Assembly (NCBI RefSeq): GCF_000344615.1
Contig: NZ_KB467824.1
Location: 232,445-296,444 of the forward strand
DNA from: Janthinobacterium sp. CG3
Lineage (GTDB): Bacteria; Pseudomonadota; Gammaproteobacteria; Burkholderiales; Burkholderiaceae_D
Direction of reading: 5' to 3'
Length of the DNA: 64,000 bases
In this document: one piece after another, positions 51,967 through 59,819 of the stretch
How positions within the stretch are numbered: the first letter of the stretch is position 1
Layout: every line of letters starts with the position of its first letter
Made by a program: the position numbers and the translations under genes
The notes under the pieces: model-generated
What the model was told of the DNA's origin: nothing
Databases searched by the model: none
Seen by the model: the letters and a program-made list of their open reading frames with translations, nothing else

Positions 51967-52824
51967 ATGAAGACTTGCTCATCGACAGCGATCGTCCGCT
52001 CCACGCCCGTTGTGGCGCGCCCCGCGCGCCGGCTTTGGCCGGCGCTGTGGCTACTGTTGGGCGCGCTCGCGTGGCGCCCGGCGGCGGCCACGCCGGTCGG
52101 CCTGGCCATCTACGCCGACGACAACTATCCGCCTTACTCCTACGTTGAAAACGGCCAGCTGACCGGCGTCTACACGCTGATCGTGCAAAAGGCGCTGGCC
52201 CACCTGCCCGAGTACCAGGTGCAACTGGTGCCGGTGCCATGGAAGCGCGGCGTGCTGATGCTGGAAAAGGGCGAGGCCTTCGCGCTGTACCCGCCGTATT
52301 TCCGGCCCGAGGAACGGCGCAACGTGAAGTACTCGGAGCCTATATTGACCGAGCAACTAGCGGTGTTTTGCAACGCCGACGTGGTCGCCAAACGCAGCCT
52401 GAAAAACTGGCCGGCCGACTACTTCGGGCTGCGCATCGGCCTGAACGCCGGCTTCCTGATCGGCGGCAAGCCCTTCGACGACGCGGTCAAGGCCGGCCAG
52501 CTGCGCGTCGACGCCGCCCAGGGCAGCCGCGCCAACCTGCTCAAGCTGATGCTCGGGCGCACCGACTGCTATGTCAACGACCGCCTGTCGATCCAGTGGG
52601 AAGTCGAGCGCATCAAGAAGGCCGGCCTGATGACGCCGTCCTCGCTGGCATTGAGCGAAACGGCCGAACTGAGCGCCGAGCAGGGTTATCTCGGCTATAC
52701 CACCCTCGAACCGGCACAATACCCGTACCGCGACGACTTCATCGCGAAATTCAACGCGGTCATCCGCGAGATGAAACGCAACGGCGAGATCAAGGAGCTG
52801 GTCGCGCGCTTCCTGCTTAAATAA
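51967..52824 (+). CDS. Periplasmic solute-binding protein (family 3 type)
   Basis: The 285-residue protein has a signal peptide (about 1-40; basic start, then LWPALWLLLGALAWRPAAA) and a family 3 binding domain: GLAIYADDNYPPYSYVENGQLTGVYTLIVQKAL split at about residue 50-80, and ALYPPYFRPEERRNVKYSEPILTEQLAVF. It would bind a polar amino acid or small organic molecule in the periplasm. No permease or ATPase gene is adjacent; stand-alone proteins of this kind occur in Oxalobacteraceae in large numbers. The start at 51967 fits the signal sequence. Confidence 0.82.
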   Translation: MKTCSSTAIVRSTPVVARPARRLWPALWLLLGALAWRPAAATPVGLAIYADDNYPPYSYVENGQLTGVYTLIVQKALAHLPEYQVQLVPVPWKRGVLMLEKGEAFALYPPYFRPEERRNVKYSEPILTEQLAVFCNADVVAKRSLKNWPADYFGLRIGLNAGFLIGGKPFDDAVKAGQLRVDAAQGSRANLLKLMLGRTDCYVNDRLSIQWEVERIKKAGLMTPSSLALSETAELSAEQGYLGYTTLEPAQYPYRDDFIAKFNAVIREMKRNGEIKELVARFLLK

Positions 52825-52908
52825 GGCGACCGCGCCGCGGCGCCGCGCGCGCCTGCGCTACAATGCGCGTCGCCAGTTCCGGCCGTGACCGTTCGCAAGG
52901 GATGCACA

Positions 52909-53421
52909 ATGAAGAAAATGCTGCCGCTTCTGGCGCTGCTGCTAACGGGCTGCGTCGGCCGGCCCGACAATATCTATCCGGTTGGCCAGTTCGACAGCGC
53001 CAGATACCTGGGTAAATGGTATGAGATCGCGCGCCTGGACCACTCGTTCGAACGCGGACTGAGCCAGGTCAGCGCCGAATACAGCCTGCGCGACGACGGC
53101 GGCTTGAAAGTCGTCAATCGCGGCTACAAGGGCGCCGATAAGCAATGGAAAGAGGCCGTCGGCAAAGCTTATTTCGTCGGCGCGCCGGACCAGGGCTACC
53201 TGAAGGTGTCGTTCTTCGGGCCGTTCTACGGTTCTTACATCGTTTTCGACCTCGACGAGAAAGACTACCGCTATTCGATGATCAGCGGGCCGGACAAATC
53301 CTACTTCTGGTTGCTCTCGCGCAGCCCGACCATGGACCCTGCCACCCAAGCCCGCTTGCTGGCCAAGGCCCAGGCGCTCGGTTTCGATACGAGCAAATTG
53401 ATCCACGTCGCGCACAACTGA
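52909..53421 (+). CDS. blc: Outer-membrane lipocalin (Blc-like lipoprotein)
   Basis: The 170-residue protein has a lipobox (LLLTGCVG, Cys18) and then the bacterial lipocalin signature: ARYLGKWYEIARLDHSFERG at about 31-50, YKGADKQWKEAVGKAYFVG and the C-terminal YFWLLSRSPTMDPA. Blc proteins bind lysophospholipids and help under envelope stress. ATG 52909 gives a normal signal peptide. The DTW-domain gene begins 4 bp after its stop codon, so they may be co-transcribed, though their roles are unrelated. Confidence 0.92.
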   Translation: MKKMLPLLALLLTGCVGRPDNIYPVGQFDSARYLGKWYEIARLDHSFERGLSQVSAEYSLRDDGGLKVVNRGYKGADKQWKEAVGKAYFVGAPDQGYLKVSFFGPFYGSYIVFDLDEKDYRYSMISGPDKSYFWLLSRSPTMDPATQARLLAKAQALGFDTSKLIHVAHN

Positions 53422-53425
53422 CGCG

Positions 53426-54052
53426 ATGAGCACCGACACCGGCACCGGCGCCAGGCGTCCCAGCTGCGCCGTCTGCCTGCGCCCGCAACAAACCTGCATC
53501 TGCCGGTGGATCGCCCCGGTGCCGCACGCGCTCGAGGTGCTGATCCTGCAACATCCGCTGGAAGTGGCGAACGCCAAGGGCAGCGCGCGCCTGCTGCATC
53601 TGAGCCTGCCGGGCAGCAAACTGATCGTCGGCGAAACCTTCGCGCGGGACGAACTGGCGCCGCTGCTGGAGGGCAAACGCAGTGTGCTGCTGTATCCCGA
53701 CACGGCCGGCGAGCAGTCGCTGGGCATCCCGGCGCCGCCGCCGTTCGACCCCGGCTGGGTGGACCAGGCGGCGTCGCTGCGCCTGGTGGTGCTCGACGGC
53801 ACCTGGCGCAAAAGCCGCAAGATGCTCTACCTCAACCCGCTGCTGCAACAACTGCCGCGCCTGCCCCTGCGCGACACGCCGCCGTCGCACTACCTGATCC
53901 GCAAGGCGCACGCGCCGGACCAGCTGTCGACGTTGGAAGCGACCTGCTACGCCTTGATGCAACTGGAAGACGACCGGTGCCGTTTCCAGCCGCTGATCGA
54001 CGCCTTCGACGGCTTTGTGGCCCAGCAATTGCGCTACGTCACGACAGCGTGA
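53426..54052 (+). CDS. DTW-domain protein (tRNA-uridine aminocarboxypropyltransferase type)
   Basis: The 208-residue protein has an N-terminal zinc-like set CAVCLRPQQTCICRW (about 12-26) and the DTW-domain core: LVVLDGTWRKSRKMLYLNPLL (about 132-152, here DGTW) and HAPDQLSTLEATCYALMQLE. This pattern matches TapT/YfiP-like enzymes, which transfer an aminocarboxypropyl group from S-adenosylmethionine to tRNA uridine 47. The start at 53426 has no strong ribosome site but is preceded by the end of the lipocalin gene, so translation may be coupled. Confidence 0.88.
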   Translation: MSTDTGTGARRPSCAVCLRPQQTCICRWIAPVPHALEVLILQHPLEVANAKGSARLLHLSLPGSKLIVGETFARDELAPLLEGKRSVLLYPDTAGEQSLGIPAPPPFDPGWVDQAASLRLVVLDGTWRKSRKMLYLNPLLQQLPRLPLRDTPPSHYLIRKAHAPDQLSTLEATCYALMQLEDDRCRFQPLIDAFDGFVAQQLRYVTTA

Positions 54053-54094
54053 AGTGAACGCGAGGCTTGATATTGTGCCGCCACTGGCATAAAA

Positions 54095-54114
54095 TACTGT
54101 ATAAATATACAGTA
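54095..54114 (+). promoter_or_regulatory. LexA (SOS) box before the radical SAM gene
   Basis: TACTGTATAAATATACAGTA is a perfect palindrome with the LexA core CTGT-N8-ACAG. It lies 14 bp before the start codon at 54128, so LexA binding would block transcription initiation or the first steps of elongation. Confidence 0.88.
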
Positions 54115-54127
54115 TTAGGGGCGCGCA

Positions 54128-55321
54128 ATGCCAGACCACAATGAACAGGAAGAAGGGCAGGTCATGCTGCCGCCGCAGCCGCTGAAAGCCAGAAAAGGCC
54201 GCGGCGCGGTGTCGAACCTGCAGGGACGCTACGAGGGGCACGGGCGCGAGGATTTCGACGACGGCTGGAGCGACGGCGACGAGGACGGCGGTGAGGACGC
54301 CGACGCCGACGGCGCCGCGCCGGCGTGGAAAACCCACGTTACCGACGAGCAGGCCAGAACCATCCTCAGCCGCAACGCCTCGCCCGACATCCCGTTCAAC
54401 GTCTCGCTCAACCCCTACCGGGGCTGCGAACACGGTTGCATCTATTGCTTCGCCCGCCCGACCCACAGCTACCTGGGCCTGTCGCCGGGACTCGACTTCG
54501 AAAGCAAAATCTTCGCCAAAGTAAACGCGCCCGAACTGCTGCGGCGCGAACTGGCCAAGGCGTCCTACGTGCCCGAACCGATTGCGCTGGGCGTCAACAC
54601 CGACGCCTACCAGCCCTGCGAGCGCGAGCTTAAACTGACCCGGCGCGTGCTCGAAGTGCTGCACGAATGCGAACACCCGGTGGCGCTGATCACCAAGTCG
54701 GCGCTGATCGAGCGCGACATCGACCTGCTGGCGGCGATGGCGGCGAAGCGCCAGGCGGCGGTCGCCATCACCGTGACCACGCTCGACCCGGCCATCGCGC
54801 GCACGCTCGAGCCGCGCGCGGCGGCGCCGGCGCGGCGCCTGCGCACCATCCGCGCGCTGACCGAGGCCGGCATTCCGGTCGGCGTCAGCATCGCCCCGGT
54901 GATTCCCTTCGTCACCGAGCCGGAGATCGAACGCCTGCTCGAAGCGGTCTGCGAGGCCGGCGCGCTGCACGCCCACTACGTGGTGCTGCGCCTGCCGTGG
55001 GAAGTGAACCCCTTGTTCCAGTAGTGGCTACAGGCGCACTTTCCGGACCGGGCCCAGCGCGTGATGAACCGCGTGCGCGACATGCGCGGCGGCAAGGACT
55101 ACGACAGCAGCTTCGCCAGCCGCATGCACGGCGAGGGCGTGTGGGCGGACCTGATCCGGCAGCGCTTCGAGAAGGCGGTCAAGCGGCTCGGCCTGAACAG
55201 CGCCAGGGGCAGCCGCTTCAAGCTGCTCGACGCCTCGCAATTCAAGCGCCCGCTGGCGGTGCCGCCGTTGGGCGCCAGGGCCAACGGAAAGTCGGAAGGG
55301 CAGCTCGACCTGTTCGGGTAG
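54128..55321 (+). pseudogene. PA0069-family radical SAM protein interrupted by an in-frame amber codon
   Basis: The frame runs 397 codons but has TAG at 55022-55024 (codon 299). Before it the protein is normal: an acidic N-terminal part (40-66), LNPYRGCEHGCIYCFARPTH with the [4Fe-4S] cysteines 100, 104 and 107 (CxxxCxxC), and LGVNTDAYQPCERELKLTR. After it the same frame continues naturally (WLQAHFPDRAQRVMNRVRDM) to LDLFG. A CAG-to-TAG change would explain it. The family is related in motif to spore photoproduct lyase. The last 98 codons are well preserved, so the stop is recent, a sequencing error, or suppressed. A LexA box precedes it. Confidence 0.85.
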
Positions 55322-55371
55322 GCAATACCGTCTGCAACCGCCCCGAAGCGGACGGTCGTCGGTGGTCTAAG

Positions 55372-55563
55372 TTACAGTCCCCAAATCGCTTCAAAGAGAT
55401 TGCGAACCCACTCGCCAAACGCTAACCGCTTAGATTTACCTTTTCGTAGTCGATATACCAACAACCATGTTGCGTACAGCGCAATCGCCGATACGACTAG
55501 AACGCTCACGATGACAGTTGTGACTTGACCAGCGAGGATTAAAAGCACAAAGAAATTCTTCAT
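55372..55563 (-). CDS. Small single-pass membrane protein of unknown function
   Basis: The 63-residue product has a hydrophobic N-terminal half (about 2-38, FVLLILAGQVTTVIVSVLVV and more) and a basic, aromatic tail (KGKSKRLAFGEWVRNLF). No ribosome site is obvious and the region is less GC-rich than its neighbours. It may be an orphan gene of a foreign islet. Function is unknown. Confidence 0.45.
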   Translation of the reverse strand: MKNFFVLLILAGQVTTVIVSVLVVSAIALYATWLLVYRLRKGKSKRLAFGEWVRNLFEAIWGL

Positions 55564-55702
55564 TTCTGACGACCCGTTTCTGACCGGACTCGGCCGAAAC
55601 AGTCAGCATAGCAGCTTGCCAATTTGAACATTGGCAAAACATGCTTCATTTTTTCTTTAATAAATTCGCGCATGCCGAACGGCTCCATTTGGCCGAGAAC
55701 TG

Positions 55703-56251
55703 TCAAATTTTCTCCGGCGTATGGGACTGCATTACTTGCTCAATTTCTAGTTTTCCCGTTGCCAATTCGATTTTGAACGGTGTATTGTCAGAGCTGCTTA
55801 CGACCAGGACGCGCCCATTCTGTCCATTTAGCCTAACCCCGGCCAGCACCTTAACTACGTTGATGTTCGATTTCGGCGCCGTCCCGAGCACGTTCGCAAA
55901 CTGGACAGAGTGCGGCCCAGAACCCATGAACGACGAAGTATCCGACGCGAATTCCAGCCATTCTTCCCGCCACAACAATTCGCTGGACGTTACAGCGAAG
56001 GGGGATTCAAGCTCGCTCCATGCGAAGGCACAGTCCCGATTAAGCGCATGCAGGCAAATCGGGAATACCTCAAACCATTTGCCCACGGTGACTTCTTCAA
56101 CAGAAAAACTTATAACGTCATTGTTGTCGAGCCGAAGTGCTGCAAAACTGTACTCTGAGTGGAGTGCTTGAATTGTGCGGCCCTCAAGGTTGGCCGAACT
56201 GTCATAGCAGCTCACAACTTTCGAATAGGTCATTCTATTGCTTTTCTCCAT
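55703..56251 (-). CDS. Orphan hypothetical protein in a low-GC islet
   Basis: The 182-residue product has no signal peptide or membrane helix and looks like a soluble alpha/beta protein (YSFAALRLDNNDVISFSVEEV, GKWFEVFPICLHAL). Codon use is much less GC-biased than in the flanking genes, suggesting recent arrival. ATG 56233 is an alternative start. It is not recognised; an immunity protein is possible by size and composition but unsupported. Confidence 0.5.
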   Translation of the reverse strand: MEKSNRMTYSKVVSCYDSSANLEGRTIQALHSEYSFAALRLDNNDVISFSVEEVTVGKWFEVFPICLHALNRDCAFAWSELESPFAVTSSELLWREEWLEFASDTSSFMGSGPHSVQFANVLGTAPKSNINVVKVLAGVRLNGQNGRVLVVSSSDNTPFKIELATGKLEIEQVMQSHTPEKI

Positions 56252-56313
56252 GTCGATGGGTAAGCCGAAATATACGAACGGCAGCTCCTGGCCGAGACCG
56301 GCAACGGTGGTAG

Positions 56314-56649
56314 CTACACTTTAGATTGATTAAATGTGCGATACGACGGTATTCCTCGGCCGGGGCGACCACACCACCAGCCTAGTAGAACTACGCCAGC
56401 GAGTGAACTGACCACAAATGCGTATCCAGTAGGATTCGTTTCCTTAGAACCGAAGGTCGAGCAGTGTTGTCCTGATTTCTTACGCGGAGCCAACGCTTCA
56501 CATTTTATTTCTTGTCCAGACTTTGCGATATAGCCTTTGCTAGGTTCAGAAAACGACATATCGAAAAAAACTGAAATCAAAAAAAGAAAGGGAAACAAAA
56601 GCAGTAGTTGAAAAAACGTCCATGCCGGGCGATAAGGGAGTTTTAGCAT
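56314..56649 (-). CDS. Orphan membrane protein in a low-GC islet
   Basis: The 111-residue product has a hydrophobic segment at about 10-30 (FFQLLLLFPFLFLISVFF) and another at about 78-93 (AFVVSSLAGVVLLGWW), with a Cys-containing loop between them, so both ends probably face the cytoplasm. There is no good ribosome site; ATG 56673 is an alternative. Base composition is as in the neighbouring orphan gene. No family is recognised. Confidence 0.45.
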   Translation of the reverse strand: MLKLPYRPAWTFFQLLLLFPFLFLISVFFDMSFSEPSKGYIAKSGQEIKCEALAPRKKSGQHCSTFGSKETNPTGYAFVVSSLAGVVLLGWWCGRPGRGIPSYRTFNQSKV

Positions 56650-56794
56650 ATTAATAGATAGGTTTGATAACACAGTGGGATAATTTTGCGACTGGCTGGT
56701 TCTGGCCGAAAGCGGCCGCTGAGCAGTATTGCATGGTTCTCAACGGCATGTGCAGTCACCTCAACATTGTCAGAGGAGGTAAAGCATCGTCGGC

Positions 56795-57433
56795 TTACGT
56801 CCGACCAGCCAAGGCAGCCTTTAGCATCTTAATATCCGTTGCATCAGACGCGGCCAACTGCGCCAGATGTTCCTCGATGGCGAACACGTGGGGATCGTCC
56901 TTGCCCAGCTCGCGCAGCGCCATGGCCAGGTGGATCAGATACTCGCTGTTCGGGCCGCTCGGTCCGCTTGAGCGGGCAATGTGGTGGGCGATGTCGAGTT
57001 CGGAGGCGGCGCCGAGGAAAGCCTCGTTGTCATCGGTGGCGATGTAGACCAGGCCCTCGACTTGGCCGCCCTCCTCGAAGGCGATGGCGGTGGTCAGGCG
57101 CAAATAGCCGTTCTTTTCGCGGTAGTCGAGATGGACGAACACCTCCGGCGCGACCAGATACGCCATGCCGTGGCACACGGCGCCGTCCGCCGGCACGATG
57201 GTGGCGACCCGGCCCGGCGCCGCCTCGGTGCCGCGGTGGTCGTGCGAGCCTTGCCAGAAGCGCCGCGTCCAGTTGGCGATGCTGGCGGGGCGCCGCTCGA
57301 TGAAGGGGAAGTCGGCCTTGTAGATCAGCGAGCCGTAGCCGAACAGCCACACGCTGTGGTGGCCGTCGAACTGGTCCATTAGTTTGTTGGCGGCGATGGT
57401 GTTGGCGCCGACGCGGGTTTTTTGGCTGCTCAT
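56795..57433 (-). CDS. ChaC-like gamma-glutamylcyclotransferase
   Basis: The 212-residue protein matches the ChaC branch: VWLFGYGSLIYKADFPF at about 28-44 with the YGSL substrate loop, RRFWQGSHDHRGTEAAPGRVATI (about 69-91), and YLVAPEVFVHLDYREKNGY with the catalytic Glu region. ChaC enzymes cleave glutathione to 5-oxoproline and Cys-Gly. Start MSSQ at 57433 is chosen. It is convergent with nothing close and downstream of the siderophore receptor on the same strand. Confidence 0.88.
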   Translation of the reverse strand: MSSQKTRVGANTIAANKLMDQFDGHHSVWLFGYGSLIYKADFPFIERRPASIANWTRRFWQGSHDHRGTEAAPGRVATIVPADGAVCHGMAYLVAPEVFVHLDYREKNGYLRLTTAIAFEEGGQVEGLVYIATDDNEAFLGAASELDIAHHIARSSGPSGPNSEYLIHLAMALRELGKDDPHVFAIEEHLAQLAASDATDIKMLKAALAGRT

Positions 57434-57556
57434 GGTGTGCGCATGGTTTAACTGCCCCCCGCTACAGTAGCGGTGGGGCAATTATATAGTGCGACAGGGG
57501 AATCGGCGCCGCTTGGACGCCGCGGGCCAGGCCCGCGGCATGCGCTGGCGCAATGC

Positions 57557-59623
57557 TTAGAAGCGGCTGGTCAAGGTCAGGTTGACGCTGCGCGGCGCGC
57601 CCGGTTGGATCTGCACGTTGTTGTTCGCCGATTCGTAGTAGCGGGTGTTGCCGATGTTGCTCACCTTGAGCTTCAGGTCGTAGCTTTTCTGGTGGTAGTT
57701 GAACGCGGCGTCGAGCCGCGCGTGGCCCGGCAGGCGCACGGCGTTGTCGGTCAGCGCATATTGGTCGCCGCTGGCGAGCACGCCGACGCCGACGCTGTAC
57801 ACGTCCGTCAGCGCCTGGTCGAGCCAGACGCTGGCGCGGTTGCGCGGCGTCATTTCGGCGCGGTTGCCGCTCTTCACGTCGTGCGAAGCGACGATGCGCG
57901 CGTCGTTGTAGGTGTACGAGGCATTCACGCGGCCGCCTTGCCACAGCGTGCCCTGCAATTCCACTTCCACGCCCTGGTTGCGCTGCTTGCCCACCTGCAG
58001 CCGGCGCAGGCCGGCGGGATCGCTCGGGTCCAGCGTCAACTGGTTGCGCTGTTCGATGCGGAACAGCGCGACGGTGGTGAACAGGCGCTTGCCCATCCAG
58101 TCGCGCTTGTAGCCGATTTCCTGCAGGTCGGTTTGCAGGGGTTTCACCTGCGCCAGCGGCGTATTGCCCGAGTAGAGAAGATCGCCGCCGCCCGGTTGGA
58201 AGGAGCGGCTCAGGTTGACATACCAGGACTGGTTTTCCTGCGGCTGGTACACCAGGCCGAGGCGCGGCGACGACACCTTGTCGTCGCGTTCGGCCACCGC
58301 GTTGTTCTTCAGGCGGTTGGTTTGTTCTTGCTGGAAGCGGTCGAAACGCACGCCGAGCAGGGCCTTCCACTGCGCGCCGAGGTTGATCTGGTCTTGCAGG
58401 TACAAGGCTTGCGTCTTGGCGACAAACAGGTTGTTGAACGCCACCGGCAGGCTCTTGAAGTCCGGCGCCGCCAGCAGTTGTTGCGGCGCGTACAGGTTGA
58501 CCGGGAAGGCAATGCCGGTCTGGCCGGTGAAGACGTCGCGCTCTTGCTTGGCCAGTTCGATTCCGGCCAGTATCGTGTGGTTTTGCAGCGCGATGGTCAG
58601 CTCGGTCTGGTTGATCAGATTGCGCTGTTCCTGCGGGAAGTAGGTGACCTGGCGCGACACGGTGCCGTTGGCGTTGACGCGGCGGTTGCGGGTGTTGACG
58701 CCTTCGAGGTCGGCGTGGCTGTACTGCAAGGTGTTGCTCAGCTTGATCGTATCGTTGACGCGGTGCTCCAGCGCGGCCTTGACCATTTCGGTATCGGTTT
58801 TGGTGTAGTCGAATTTTTCGCCGTAGAAAGTGTTCGGCGCCACGTTCAGCGGGCGCCCGTTGAGCGAGGGCACGCCGCGGTCCGGCGTGCGGTCTTCGCG
58901 CTGCACTTCCGCTTGCAGCAACAGGTTGCTGCCCGAGCCGAGCTTGAAGGCGAGCGACGGCGCGATCAGCTTGCGCTCGTGGCGCACCACGTCGCGGTAA
59001 CTGTCGCCGGCGTCGTAGACGCCGATCAGGCGCGCGTTGACGCCGTCGGCGAGGGCGCCGCCGACGTCGACGCTGACGCGGCGCTCGCGCTCCGAGCCCA
59101 GCGTCGCGCTCACTTCGCTGTCCTGCCTGGCTTGCGGTTTCTTGCTGACGCGGTTGACCAGGCCGCCGGCCGAGCCGCGCCCGTACAGGGCCGCCGCCGC
59201 GCCCTTGATCACTTCGATCTGCTCGGTCGTGGCCAGGTCGCGCGTAGACAGGTTGTCGTCGCGCACGCCGTCCAGGCTGGCGTCGCGCAGCGAGTAGAAA
59301 CCACGGATGTAGAATTCGTCGCGCCGGCCTTCGCCTTGCCCGGCCACCACGCTACTGACATATTCAAGCGCGTCCTTGCTGCTCAGGGCGCCGCGCCGGC
59401 GCAGCGCGTCCTGGGTGACGACGCTGACCGACTGCGGCGTTTCCAGCAGGCTGGTGTTGGTCTTGGTCGCGCCTTTGACCAGCGCGTCGCCTCCCTCGGC
59501 CTGCGCCTTGACCTCGACTTGCGGCATGGTCTGCGGCGCTGCGGCGTGGGCCGCGGCGGTGAAAAAGAACAGCGCGGAAATCAGCGCTGGCATGGTTTTG
59601 AGCTGGAGGCAATGATTCGTCAT
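57557..59623 (-). CDS. TonB-dependent siderophore receptor
   Basis: The 688-residue protein has a signal peptide (about 1-27, ending AAAHA), a TonB-box-like start (TMPQVEVKAQAEGG), a plug domain at about 55-165 (TPQSVSVVTQDAL, EFYIRGFYSLRDASLDGVRDD, IEVIKGAAAALYGRGSAGGLVN) and a 22-strand barrel ending in a terminal Phe (VNLTLTSRF). There is no N-terminal signalling domain, so no surface-signalling sigma system is expected. It is last in an iron locus with two IucA/IucC-type synthetases and a transporter. A Fur-like box lies upstream of the start. Confidence 0.93.
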   Translation of the reverse strand: MTNHCLQLKTMPALISALFFFTAAAHAAAPQTMPQVEVKAQAEGGDALVKGATKTNTSLLETPQSVSVVTQDALRRRGALSSKDALEYVSSVVAGQGEGRRDEFYIRGFYSLRDASLDGVRDDNLSTRDLATTEQIEVIKGAAAALYGRGSAGGLVNRVSKKPQARQDSEVSATLGSERERRVSVDVGGALADGVNARLIGVYDAGDSYRDVVRHERKLIAPSLAFKLGSGSNLLLQAEVQREDRTPDRGVPSLNGRPLNVAPNTFYGEKFDYTKTDTEMVKAALEHRVNDTIKLSNTLQYSHADLEGVNTRNRRVNANGTVSRQVTYFPQEQRNLINQTELTIALQNHTILAGIELAKQERDVFTGQTGIAFPVNLYAPQQLLAAPDFKSLPVAFNNLFVAKTQALYLQDQINLGAQWKALLGVRFDRFQQEQTNRLKNNAVAERDDKVSSPRLGLVYQPQENQSWYVNLSRSFQPGGGDLLYSGNTPLAQVKPLQTDLQEIGYKRDWMGKRLFTTVALFRIEQRNQLTLDPSDPAGLRRLQVGKQRNQGVEVELQGTLWQGGRVNASYTYNDARIVASHDVKSGNRAEMTPRNRASVWLDQALTDVYSVGVGVLASGDQYALTDNAVRLPGHARLDAAFNYHQKSYDLKLKVSNIGNTRYYESANNNVQIQPGAPRSVNLTLTSRF

Positions 59624-59763
59624 GGATGGCTTGAAAAGGCTGAGTGTTGAAGTGGCGTTGGAAATATACCGGAGGCGGGCTAGGCCGCCTCCGTCGGTGT
59701 TTATTGGAAGGAAATATTAACCTGCCAATTCCGAGTATAACTGCGGCTCCGGTGAATATCAAT

Positions 59764-59781
59764 GATAATGATAATGATTCG
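59764..59781 (-). promoter_or_regulatory. Fur box upstream of the siderophore receptor
   Basis: GATAATGATAATGATTCG has two perfect GATAAT hexamers and most of a third, matching the tandem-hexamer Fur site. It is about 140 bp upstream of the receptor start, between it and the synthetase gene, and implies iron-repressed expression. Confidence 0.78.
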
Positions 59782-59819
59782 CAATAATTGTTTCGTGTGG
59801 AAATGAGGCGACGTTGTTG

